Assembly: GCF_023715445.1 (NCBI RefSeq) | Contig: NZ_JAMBOD010000002.1 | Location: 124,001 to 188,000 of the forward strand | DNA: 64,000 bases | Source: Fictibacillus nanhaiensis | Lineage (GTDB): Bacteria > Bacillota > Bacilli > Bacillales > Fictibacillaceae | Direction of reading: 5' to 3' | In this document: positions 34,054 through 44,157 of the stretch, piece after piece | Layout: each line of letters starts with the position of its first letter | How positions within the stretch are numbered: the first letter of the stretch is position 1 | Notes under the pieces: generated by a model | Seen by the model: only the letters and a program-made list of their open reading frames with translations | What the model was told of the DNA's origin: nothing | Database searches by the model: none | Made by a program: the position numbers and the translations under genes

Positions 34054-35085
34054 TTACTTTAAAGCTAATCCTTTGTCAGCGAGCGGCTTGTAATCTGTTA
34101 TTTCGATCCCCTTATAATAATAGTTTACGATTTCCTTATATGATTTGCCTTCCTTCGCCATCCCGTTTGCACCGTACTGGCTGAGCCCCACCCCGTGCCC
34201 ATAGCCTTTTGTGGTGATGGTGATCTGTTTGCCCTGTTTCTCCATTTGAAAATCGGTTGAGCGGAGTTCCAGCTTCTCTCGTATTTCTTTTCCGGTAAAC
34301 TCTTTTTTCCCGATTGCGAACTTGCCTATCCGTTTCCCGCTCGTTGTTGCGACAACCTTACCAACCTTGCCGTCCTTTTTGATCGAAACACCCAGCTTTT
34401 CCTCAACGGTTCTAACTTGCAGCTTAATGGTCTGCACATACTTTGGCGACTTCTTATCCCAAGGGCTTTCTACACTTCTTAAGTACGGGTATTTATTTTT
34501 CCAATAGTCTTCTGAATTAACGGTAAACCCATTGCTCGTAGAGAAGAAGCTTGCTTGGATCGGCTCTCCTTCATACGTTAAGATCTGTCCTTTTGTCTCG
34601 GTAACGGCTTCAACGATCTTTGCGAGTTTTTCGTTAAAATCGTCACCCCAAAGTGCCTCTAGTTCATCGTTTCCTTTGTACACCTGATGCATGATCGTGT
34701 CCGTTACAACGGCTTCTTCTGGTAAACTATCATCTTTCCCAGGGTTAAGCATAGCTTTTACAATAAACGTTCTAGCGGTTAAGGCTTGTGCTTTCAGCGC
34801 TTCGAGCTCAAACTCTGCCGGCATCTCAGAGGCAACGACACCTGCTACATACTCTTCTAGCGGAATATTCTCGACTGTATCCTTGGATGTCCGGAATACA
34901 GGGACGACGATGTCCGAATGCGGAATTTCCAAAGCTAGCATTCTCTCAGATGGCCGGGCCTGATTCTCTTCTTTCCATTCAGGGGGCGCTGACGAAAATG
35001 GTAGCACGAGTATGGCGGGAAGCAGGACGATTATGGCTACAAAAATGGCTAGAATCCAGATCAGTGGCTTGATTTTCACATTCAC
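34054..35085 (-). CDS. spoIID: Stage II sporulation lytic transglycosylase SpoIID
   Basis: This 343-residue protein has an N-terminal membrane helix (about 8-30) and an extracellular SpoIID domain. Catalytic Glu87 lies in 'VVASEMPAEF', and the C-terminal 'GYGHGVGLSQYGANGMA' motif is diagnostic. It cleaves glycan strands during engulfment together with SpoIIP and SpoIIM. Start is GTG 35085 with AGGAGGG 10 nt upstream. Confidence 0.96.
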   Translation of the reverse strand: MNVKIKPLIWILAIFVAIIVLLPAILVLPFSSAPPEWKEENQARPSERMLALEIPHSDIVVPVFRTSKDTVENIPLEEYVAGVVASEMPAEFELEALKAQALTARTFIVKAMLNPGKDDSLPEEAVVTDTIMHQVYKGNDELEALWGDDFNEKLAKIVEAVTETKGQILTYEGEPIQASFFSTSNGFTVNSEDYWKNKYPYLRSVESPWDKKSPKYVQTIKLQVRTVEEKLGVSIKKDGKVGKVVATTSGKRIGKFAIGKKEFTGKEIREKLELRSTDFQMEKQGKQITITTKGYGHGVGLSQYGANGMAKEGKSYKEIVNYYYKGIEITDYKPLADKGLALK

Positions 35086-35280
35086 GTTTCAATGCCCTCC
35101 TATTTTGTTTTCTACCATACAACTTATACAAAATGGAGAGCCTTTAGAACATGAAAACTAGTATTTTTTACAATTGAAATGTGCTCGTTATGTGCGGTTT
35201 ACAAGTTTTGTTTTGAAGCCGTCTGCTACAAGCTGTTCAAGGCATAGATTATAGTGAGACCCAATGAAAGGGTGAGCAGC

Positions 35281-35894
35281 ATGGATAATTTTCTGCCTCC
35301 AGTTCTCGTCAGGACACTTACGTATTCCCCTGGCCAAATAAGAATTTACTATCCGCAGATAGAAGGACGGATTAATCCTCGGATTCAGCAGCAAGTGAAT
35401 CAGCAGATCATTCAGATCAACCAGCAGCTGCAGCAAATGCAAAATCCGGAAGCGCGGCCCGGCATGTATGGAGAGTTTGGTGTAAAAACAAATGAAAAAA
35501 ACACCTGAGCATCGGTTTCTTAAACTATGGCTATACACCTATGGCGGCACACGGGATGACGTATATCAAATCGCAAACATGGGACCTGACAACAGGCAGA
35601 GCATATCCGTTGAAAGATTTGTTTAAACCAGGCAGCAATTATGTACAGGTTTTGAACCGAATCATAAAAGAACAAATGAAACAGCAGCAGATTGTCACAC
35701 TGGAACCGTTTAAAAGCATCAGCCCCGATCAAGATTACTACATTGCCGATAAAGCGCTCGTCATCTATTTTCAGCTGTATGACCTTACAGCCTACGCGTT
35801 CGGCTTTCCGATGTTTGTTATCTCGGTTTTTGATATTCAGGAAATTATTGATGAGAACGGACCGCTTGGAAAGATGGCAGTGAATAGTTTGTAA
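35281..35894 (+). pseudogene. DUF3298/DUF4163 protein gene with poly-A frameshift
   Basis: The reading from ATG 35281 ('MDNFLPPVLVRTLTYSPGQI') ends early at a TGA after 'GVKTNEKNT'. The +1-shifted frame continues 'HLSIGFLNYGYTPMAAHGM' and 'WDLTTGRAYPLKDLFKPGS' to 35894, which is typical DUF3298. The shift falls at a run of seven A (35495-35501); an eighth A would restore a continuous protein of about 205 residues. It may be a real mutation, a slippage site or a sequencing error. Function of the family is unknown, though RsiV-type proteins carry the domain. Confidence 0.82.
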
Positions 35895-35930
35895 TCATGT
35901 AAACAGCTGTTTATCTCATGGAAGACCGCA

Positions 35931-35965
35931 AAAAAAAACCCTGACCTCAAGTTGAAGATCAGGGT
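35931..35965. terminator. Terminator of the neutral protease gene
   Basis: AACCCTGA and TCAGGGTT arms flank a short loop. On the minus strand it is followed by nine T, right after the npr stop, and it could also serve the converging DUF3298 gene. Confidence 0.88.
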
Positions 35966-35976
35966 TTATCAGTGAT

Positions 35977-37653
<1,677 letters not shown>

Positions 37654-37697
37654 TCAATCCCCTTTACTTATGTAATTTTTTTCAAGCCAGTGGATTT

Positions 37698-37725
37698 ATA
37701 TTACCATCAATTATTTTATTTTCAA
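37698..37725 (-). promoter_or_regulatory. Candidate sigma-A promoter of the neutral protease gene
   Basis: On the minus strand TTGAAA (37720-37725) and TAATAT (37698-37703) are 16 bp apart, within very AT-rich DNA about 50 bp before the ATG. Confidence 0.5.
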
Positions 37726-37883
37726 ACTATTTAAAAAATTTTGATTATAATGTACCAATTAAAAACTTATTTTCAAAAAAATAGGTTATTGGGACTAGGA
37801 AACCAAAAAAAATAAGCGTTCCATGACGAATCGCTTCCTAAAGTGGAGGTATGCACAATATAGCTAATCCAAGAATCCAATAA

Positions 37884-37915
37884 AAAAAGCTAGCCACACC
37901 GGCCAGCTTTTTTTC
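37884..37915 (-). terminator. Terminator of the Lmo0937-like gene
   Basis: AAAAGCTGGCC and GGCTAGCTTTT form a stem with one mismatch, followed by a T run on the minus strand just after the stop at 37921. Confidence 0.8.
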
Positions 37916-37920
37916 TTCAG

Positions 37921-38067
37921 CTATTTCATTTTTCTGCCTTTAAAAAAATTCAGTAGGAAAACGATCACAGCGATGACGAGTAGAATATGAATGATTCCGC
38001 CTGCGACGTCGAAAAGAAAACCTAATAACCAGAGTACTAATAATATAGCAACGATTGTCCAAAGCAT
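37921..38067 (-). CDS. Lmo0937-family small membrane protein
   Basis: This 48-residue protein starts 'MLWTIVAILLVLWLLGF' and has two membrane helices separated by 'FDVAGGIIH', ending in a basic tail. It matches the short Lmo0937-type stress-associated membrane peptides. The ATG at 38067 has GAAAGGATG upstream, and a terminator follows directly. Function unknown. Confidence 0.85.
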   Translation of the reverse strand: MLWTIVAILLVLWLLGFLFDVAGGIIHILLVIAVIVFLLNFFKGRKMK

Positions 38068-38154
38068 GAGTTCGACATCCTTTCAAATTGTATTCGTACA
38101 ATTAGTTATAGAATTCCCGAACCCCATTTTTTATAAACGACTTTTGCTTGAAAT

Positions 38155-38186
38155 AATGAAAAGAACCCTCTCATTCAAGGGTTCTT
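38155..38186 (-). terminator. murAA terminator
   Basis: Perfect 9-bp arms AAGAACCCT/AGGGTTCTT with an 8-nt loop lie 12 nt beyond the murAA stop, followed by TTTTCATT on the minus strand. Confidence 0.82.
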
Positions 38187-38198
38187 GGATTAATGATA

Positions 38199-39509
38199 TT
38201 ATGCTAAATTACTTTTTAATGATTGCTCTTTCACTGGTGTGGTTTTTACATCTTCGTTTACACGCTCGATGTCAGCACCTAATGCAGCCAGTTTACTAGT
38301 AAAATCAACATATCCACGGTCGATATGCTTCAGCTCAGTAACACGGGTATAACCCTCTGCAACAAGCCCAGCAAGTACTAAAGCTGCACCTGCGCGAAGG
38401 TCAGTTGAAGCTACCTCAGCACCTTGCAGATTCACAGGTCCATTGATTACAGAAGAACGGCCTTCGATTTTAATATCACCATTCATACGGCGGAATTCTT
38501 CCACGTGCATGAAGCGGTTTTCAAATACTGTTTCCGTAATAACGCTTGTTCCGTTCGCACGAAGCAATAGCGCCATCATTTGCGATTGAAGATCAGTCGG
38601 GAATCCTGGGTGAGGCATAGTTTTGATATCAACAGGCTTTAATTCTTGAGGTCCGCGAACACGAAGTCCTTGGCCTTCTTCATGAATGTGAACACCCATT
38701 TCTTCCATTTTTGCGATTAAAGGACGCAAGTGTTCTGCAATCGCATTCTCAATTAACACGTCACCTTGTGTGATTGCTGCAGCTACCATATAGGTTCCAG
38801 CTTCAATACGGTCTGCAATGACAGCATGCTCAGCGCCATAAAGCTCTTCAACGCCGACAATGCGGATTGTGCCTGTACCTGCACCGATTACAGTCGCGCC
38901 CATCGCATTCAGGTAGTTAGCTAAACATACGATTTCTGGTTCTTTAGCAGCATTTTCAATAACAGTTGTTCCTTCTGCAAGTGTTGCAGCCATCATGATG
39001 TTCTCAGTTGCTCCTACACTCGGGAAGTCCAGATAAATTTTAGCTCCATGCAAGCGTCCATCTACTCTTGCTTCGATGAAGCCATTACCGATTTTAACGG
39101 TAGCACCCATTGCTTCGAAACCTTTAAGGTGCTGATCGATCGGACGTGATCCAATAGCGCATCCTCCAGGAAGTGCAATACGGGATAGTCCTACACGAGC
39201 AAGCAAAGGTCCCATTACAAGGAATGATGCTCTCATTTTACGAACATATTCAAATGGTGCTTCTGTTTTTAATTCATTTGTAGCATCTACTTGGATTTCC
39301 CCATTTTCGAAAGCTACATCAATATTTAAATAGCGTAATACTTCATTAATCGTAAACACATCAGCAAGGGTCGGCACTTCTTTAATAGTGCTCGTGCCTT
39401 TACTGGCTAAAATGGATGCTGCGATGACAGGAAGTACGGCATTCTTAGCTCCTTCAACTCGTACAGAGCCCTCTAACCGCCTACCACCACGGACAATGAT
39501 TTTTTCCAA
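38199..39509 (-). CDS. murAA: UDP-N-acetylglucosamine 1-carboxyvinyltransferase MurA
   Basis: This 436-residue cytoplasmic enzyme transfers enolpyruvate from PEP to UDP-GlcNAc, the first committed step of peptidoglycan synthesis. Catalytic Cys117 lies in '[15 protein letters not shown]'; '[15 protein letters not shown]' near the N-terminus binds substrate. The ywmB-murAA-spoIID order is that of B. subtilis murAA. Cysteine at the active site implies the usual fosfomycin-type sensitivity. Confidence 0.97.
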   Translation of the reverse strand: MEKIIVRGGRRLEGSVRVEGAKNAVLPVIAASILASKGTSTIKEVPTLADVFTINEVLRYLNIDVAFENGEIQVDATNELKTEAPFEYVRKMRASFLVMGPLLARVGLSRIALPGGCAIGSRPIDQHLKGFEAMGATVKIGNGFIEARVDGRLHGAKIYLDFPSVGATENIMMAATLAEGTTVIENAAKEPEIVCLANYLNAMGATVIGAGTGTIRIVGVEELYGAEHAVIADRIEAGTYMVAAAITQGDVLIENAIAEHLRPLIAKMEEMGVHIHEEGQGLRVRGPQELKPVDIKTMPHPGFPTDLQSQMMALLLRANGTSVITETVFENRFMHVEEFRRMNGDIKIEGRSSVINGPVNLQGAEVASTDLRAGAALVLAGLVAEGYTRVTELKHIDRGYVDFTSKLAALGADIERVNEDVKTTPVKEQSLKSNLA

Positions 39510-39539
39510 CGATATTCCCCTCCGCGTCCAATTTGTATA

Positions 39540-40280
39540 TTAATATTCAGACGTTATTATTGGTGTGCCAATTGTGACAGTAGTTTTACTGCCCAATCCT
39601 TCAGTTCTTAGTGCAACCTGAAGATTCATTTTATTTTGATGACCGGTATAAATCGCTTGTTCCCACTGCTCAGTATATGCAGATAGTGACACAAACGTCT
39701 CTTCCTTCAGTTCCTCTACAGGAACACCAGAAAAGGCTTGTACCAATTCATTTGCTTGTGAATACAAATCAACCACCATTTTATCACCGTATGTACCGGT
39801 AACACAAGAGAAAATTTTGGGATTCCCTCCAACAGAATCTTCAATACGGTCATCAATTAATGCCTGGATTTCCTTCCAGTTTTGATTTGTATTTACAAGT
39901 CCTTCAACCGCATAGATAAAATACGATGCTGATTGATTTTTTTGGGGGTATGTAATGACGGTCACCTTCTCAGTAACACCAAGATCATGCTGAAACTGCC
40001 CGGTCATTTTGTAATGGCCGTTATCATCTTTTCCTACCACCCAGCTAAATTCAGGATAATTTCGCTTAAGCGCTTCTGCTTGTTTTAAATACCCTAGTCC
40101 TTTAGGTGTAAAACCTAATTGTCCTCGAAAATACATCGTCCATTTGTCAGGTTTTGCACCATTTTCGTTTAAAACATTTATTATATGTGCAACTTCATTT
40201 GTTTTATCGTCTTTTGCATATCCAGATGTGATAAAAATAAGTAGCAAAATCGCTGTAATCGTCATTGTCCATTTTTTCAT
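39540..40280 (-). CDS. ywmB: YwmB family protein
   Basis: This 246-residue protein has an N-terminal signal or anchor helix ('TMTITAILLLIFITSGYA') and a YwmB/TATA-box-like fold domain, so it probably acts outside the membrane. Function unknown. Start at ATG 40280 (GAGAGGATG about 10 nt upstream); longer reading to 40316 would put charged residues before the signal. It precedes murAA by 30 nt, likely in the same operon. Confidence 0.87.
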   Translation of the reverse strand: MKKWTMTITAILLLIFITSGYAKDDKTNEVAHIINVLNENGAKPDKWTMYFRGQLGFTPKGLGYLKQAEALKRNYPEFSWVVGKDDNGHYKMTGQFQHDLGVTEKVTVITYPQKNQSASYFIYAVEGLVNTNQNWKEIQALIDDRIEDSVGGNPKIFSCVTGTYGDKMVVDLYSQANELVQAFSGVPVEELKEETFVSLSAYTEQWEQAIYTGHQNKMNLQVALRTEGLGSKTTVTIGTPIITSEY

Positions 40281-40386
40281 CCCCAACACATCCTCTCTAT
40301 TTCTCATTGTTGCCAATGAGAGAAAGGATATCCGTGGAACTTGTAGTCATATTCCGACAATTCGGTAATGGAAATCCGTTACGTAA

Positions 40387-40620
40387 TCATTCAAATAATT
40401 GACCGAGATTCGTGGAATACTGTAGATACTTTAGAAAGAAATCACTGGCTAAACTAGTGAGGCTGATTACCATTAAAATGTAAAGCACCCTCGCCTGCAT
40501 GATTTTCCCTTTTTTGATCCATTTGTCAAAATGAACCGCCTGCATTGCCCACCAGGCAATAACAAGAAACAATAAATGTACGATTATATGTAATAAAGCT
40601 TGTTGTCCGATTGGAATCAT
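40387..40620 (-). CDS. ywzB: DUF1146 family membrane protein YwzB
   Basis: This 77-residue protein has two membrane helices ('IVHLLFLVIAWWAM' and 'VLYILMVISLTSLAS') separated by a basic loop. It belongs to DUF1146 and occupies the same place as ywzB in B. subtilis, between the energy operon and ywmB. Function unknown. Confidence 0.88.
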   Translation of the reverse strand: MIPIGQQALLHIIVHLLFLVIAWWAMQAVHFDKWIKKGKIMQARVLYILMVISLTSLASDFFLKYLQYSTNLGQLFE

Positions 40621-40840
40621 AAAAAAACTTACCCCCTATTACATATTTCGACATCTTTAATCATAATTCTTTCTTCTCATTTAAAAAAGTTACTTTATCC
40701 CTACTTTTTTGTAATGAAAGCCCTTACTTATCAATCGTTCATAAAGTTGTAACGAATCGTGAACTAAATTTTCGCTACATCTAATATAGTCGTATAAAAA
40801 TGGGCTGTGTTACGGTAGTTTCGGCTCATTTTTATCGGAT

Positions 40841-41017
40841 TTTCGAGCTTCGAAATTGGGGTGTGCCTGTGAGTAAGATTTCAACGTGGTCTGTCCATTT
40901 TAAGCAAACGCTTAAACTGCTATATTAATTCTCTATAAGGAATCCCACGTTAATTTAAAAAAACCCACGTTAACCGGTCATAATCCACGTTATTTTCAAT
41001 ATATCGAATTTTCGACA
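40841..41017. repeat. Intergenic periodic array B (AATCCCACGTTA) with hairpins and TTCGACA box
   Basis: Copies of AATCCCACGTTA or near variants start at 40941, 40961 and 40982 (the last lacks one C), spaced 20 and 21 bp. TTCGACA follows at 41011-41017. To the left are a TTTCGA-N3-TCGAAA hairpin (40841-40855), GAGTAAGAT (40871-40879) and a TTTAAGC/GCTTAAA hairpin (40899-40916). The 486-bp gap 40621-41106 otherwise holds the nuoN terminator. Confidence 0.88.
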
Positions 41018-41049
41018 CCAGCCTGCATCTGCGCCTTCTAAATTGAACA

Positions 41050-41092
41050 TAAAAAAGGACCCACCAAGGAAGAAAACCTCAGTGAGCCAGCT
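41050..41092 (-). terminator. Probable terminator of the nuo operon
   Basis: On the minus strand an imperfect hairpin (GGCTCAC..AGG/CCT..GTGGGTCC) is followed by TTTTTT, 14 nt after the nuoN stop. Confidence 0.65.
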
Positions 41093-41106
41093 TACTATAT
41101 AAATTT

Positions 41107-42636
41107 TTAGTGCGTATGTGTATCAACCGCTTCTATATTCATGAAAAATTCGTTGATATCGAAGTTCCCATAAAAGAAATCAAGTGCAAGATCCGGCATT
41201 ACGCCTAAGACGATTGTCGAAACGGCACAAAAGGCTAAGATAGCTGCCATACCTGATGGAACGGAAACCTTCGCTCCTTCTCCGTCACGGAAAAACATGA
41301 CCGCAATGACATTAAAGTAATACAGATAAGATACGAGGGTCGTTGCCATCATCACAGCTGCAAGCCAATAATGAGCAGGCTCAAGGCCTAAAGCACCCAT
41401 AAAGATTCCGAACTTCCCAACGAATCCAGCTGTTACTGGAATTCCAGCGAGCGACAGCAGGAAGAACGTCATCGGTACAGCGAGCCACGGTGATCGTTTA
41501 AACAACCCTCTGAAAATACTAATGTCATTTGATTTCTCTTGAGCAGTCAGAATCTGAATAATGGTAAATGCACCGATATTCATGAACAAATAAGCTAAAA
41601 GATAAAACCAGATCAGTTCAAACAACAATGACGAATTTGATACGAACGGAACTAAAATGTAACCCGCTTGGGCAATGGAAGAATAAGCAAACATCCGCTT
41701 AATGTTTCTCTGTCTCAATGCCGTTACATTTCCAATAATCATGGTTGCCGCTGCCAGTGCCATTATATATGGCTGAACTTGCAGCAATATATTGTCACTG
41801 TTAATCCCAGGAGCTGCGATAAATGTGATAATGATGACCCGCAGTAAAATGACAAAGCCTGCTGTTTTGGATACAACGCTCAAAAACGCCGTAACAGGAA
41901 CCGGCGCTCCCTCATACACATCTGGTGCCCACATATGGAGGGGTGCTGCCGCAATTTTAAACGTTAGACCGGCAAACATGATGATGAAAGCAAACATTAG
42001 CAAGAAACCGTGCTTCAATAATTCTGGTTCCTGCATATTCTGAGCGATCATGAACAAGTTCGTTTCACCTGTCAGGCCGAAAACATAACTTATCCCGAAC
42101 AAGGTGATCGCCGTTGCAATTCCTCCAGAAACGACATATTTAAACGCTGATTCATTGCTCCGTTTATTTCGTCTTTCAAGTCCTGCCATGATATATGAAG
42201 ACAAAGACAGAAGTTCGAGTCCGACGAACAAGGTGATCAAGTCTGCGCTTGAAGCCATCATCATCGCCCCTAATAAAGCAGAAAGGAGCAAATAATAAAA
42301 TTCTCCTCGGTTCTCTTCAATATCTTCTTTTTTGTAGCTTGCTGCTAAAACCAAAACAAGCAGCGTTCCGAGCAGCAGCAAAATCTTAAATGCTTTTGAA
42401 AATGAATCCAATCTGTACGTATCGTAAAGAATAGACGTTACTTCTAAATCCAGCTGCATAAAGATCGCCACAAGTGCAGCGAGCACACCCGCTCCTGCAA
42501 GCCAGGCTAAAGGTTTCCGGCTGGATTCTTTTTTCATAAAAAGGTCGATCAGCGACAATAGCGTTGCTACGCCAAGAATGATAAACTCGGGAGCCATGAC
42601 GCTCCATTTAAAGGATAATAACGTATCTAGATCCAT
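41107..42636 (-). CDS. nuoN: NADH-quinone oxidoreductase subunit N
   Basis: This 509-residue antiporter-like membrane subunit of complex I has about 14 helices and the conserved broken-helix lysine regions ('FKYVVSGGIATAITLFG', 'FKIAAAPLHMWAPDVYEG'). It contributes to proton translocation. It is the last gene of the operon, 3 nt after nuoM, and ends with 'VDTHTH'. Confidence 0.96.
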   Translation of the reverse strand: MDLDTLLSFKWSVMAPEFIILGVATLLSLIDLFMKKESSRKPLAWLAGAGVLAALVAIFMQLDLEVTSILYDTYRLDSFSKAFKILLLLGTLLVLVLAASYKKEDIEENRGEFYYLLLSALLGAMMMASSADLITLFVGLELLSLSSYIMAGLERRNKRSNESAFKYVVSGGIATAITLFGISYVFGLTGETNLFMIAQNMQEPELLKHGFLLMFAFIIMFAGLTFKIAAAPLHMWAPDVYEGAPVPVTAFLSVVSKTAGFVILLRVIIITFIAAPGINSDNILLQVQPYIMALAAATMIIGNVTALRQRNIKRMFAYSSIAQAGYILVPFVSNSSLLFELIWFYLLAYLFMNIGAFTIIQILTAQEKSNDISIFRGLFKRSPWLAVPMTFFLLSLAGIPVTAGFVGKFGIFMGALGLEPAHYWLAAVMMATTLVSYLYYFNVIAVMFFRDGEGAKVSVPSGMAAILAFCAVSTIVLGVMPDLALDFFYGNFDINEFFMNIEAVDTHTH

Positions 42637-42639
42637 CGA

Positions 42640-44157
42640 TTAGCCCCCTAACCCTAGCAGTATGGCATCTAATGTTGGACGGAGCATATCGCTTAACCAC
42701 GCTGGATAGATTCCGATAAATAAAATCGCTGCTAGTAGAACAAAAGCCGGAATCCGCTCTGACGAAGATAAATCGTCCGCTTTATGCAGGTCTTTTTCAG
42801 CGCCAAACGTGATGGCTAAAACGGCTCTTAATACATAAACCGCTGTTAAGATAAGTCCCAGCGTTCCGACAGCAGCTAAGACCGGCATTTTTTCAAATAA
42901 ACCTAAAAACGCCATGAATTCGCTGATGAAGCCGGACATTCCCGGCAGACCCAGTGATGCGAGACCGCCAGCCAGAAAGATACCCGCCAGAATCGGCATC
43001 CTTTTCGCTACTCCGCCAAATGCGCTTAATTCCGAACTTCCAGCACGATCGTACAATGCGCCAACGAGGAAAAACAGCAATGCTGAGATCAATCCGTGAG
43101 AGACAACTTGAAAAACCGCTCCCGTCATACCTGATTCGTTGACAGCCGCAAGTCCGATCAGCACAATCCCCATGTGGGAAACGGAAGAATAAGCAAGCAC
43201 ACGCTTCACATCCGTTTGCGTTAAAGCTAAAAACGCTCCGTAAAGCAGGTTGATTACACCGAAGAGCCCAATGATAAACGCAAGTGACTTGAACTGCTCA
43301 GGGAACATGCCTGCTCCAAAGACGATGACTCCGTATGCTCCAATTTTTAAAAGAATGCCTGAGTGAATCATAACAATCGCTGGCGGTGCCTGAACGTGCA
43401 CACGGACCATCCAGGAATGCAGCGGGAAAACCGGCAGCTTAACCGCAAATGCAATCAATAACGCAATCAGCATCCCCATTTTAAAGCCCTTCGTAATGAA
43501 CAATTGATTCAGCTCCGCTTGCGGCAGAGAGAGCGTGTAAGCGAGCTGTTCAAAGTTCATCGTTCCTGTTTTCATAAACAGCGCAACGAACACGATAAGC
43601 AGAATAGCTGAACCGACACCGTTATAGATCAAAAAGCTGTAGGCTGCTTTTTCTCTTTCTAAGTAACCCCAGCGTCCGATTAAGAAGAACATCGGGATCA
43701 GCGTAATCTCAAAGAAAATAAAGAACAGAAACAGGTTTTGTGCGGCAAACACACCGAGCATCCCCATCTCCAGCAGGAAAAACAAAATGAAGTAGCTTTT
43801 CCAATTCTGCTTGATAGAGAACGAAGCGATCGCAGCGAGGACAGACACGACAGCCGTCAATAAAATCAGCACCATCGATAGCCCGTTTACCCCTACTTCA
43901 TAAAAGATCGGGTACTTTACTTCACCCTTTGACTGGAAAACCTCATAGGAGATCCAGCTGAATCTTTCCGCCAGCTGCAGCCCTTCCTCAGCTATATTGA
44001 AGGCAGAGAGCACAACCAATGCAATCCCTAAAGGGAAAAGTGTTCCTAAAACACCGAGCCATTTTATCGATTTCTCGTCATGGGACGGTATAAACATAAG
44101 CACCAGCACACCTAACAAAGGGGAAAAGATCAAGATGGAAAGAAGCCATGTGTTCAT
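42640..44157 (-). CDS. nuoM: NADH-quinone oxidoreductase subunit M
   Basis: This 505-residue antiporter-like subunit has the conserved Glu in 'FILFFLLEMGMLGVF' and the 'KLPVFPLHSWMVRVHVQAPP' motif. Its start overlaps the nuoL stop by 4 nt. It forms part of the proton-pumping membrane arm. Confidence 0.96.
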   Translation of the reverse strand: MNTWLLSILIFSPLLGVLVLMFIPSHDEKSIKWLGVLGTLFPLGIALVVLSAFNIAEEGLQLAERFSWISYEVFQSKGEVKYPIFYEVGVNGLSMVLILLTAVVSVLAAIASFSIKQNWKSYFILFFLLEMGMLGVFAAQNLFLFFIFFEITLIPMFFLIGRWGYLEREKAAYSFLIYNGVGSAILLIVFVALFMKTGTMNFEQLAYTLSLPQAELNQLFITKGFKMGMLIALLIAFAVKLPVFPLHSWMVRVHVQAPPAIVMIHSGILLKIGAYGVIVFGAGMFPEQFKSLAFIIGLFGVINLLYGAFLALTQTDVKRVLAYSSVSHMGIVLIGLAAVNESGMTGAVFQVVSHGLISALLFFLVGALYDRAGSSELSAFGGVAKRMPILAGIFLAGGLASLGLPGMSGFISEFMAFLGLFEKMPVLAAVGTLGLILTAVYVLRAVLAITFGAEKDLHKADDLSSSERIPAFVLLAAILFIGIYPAWLSDMLRPTLDAILLGLGG

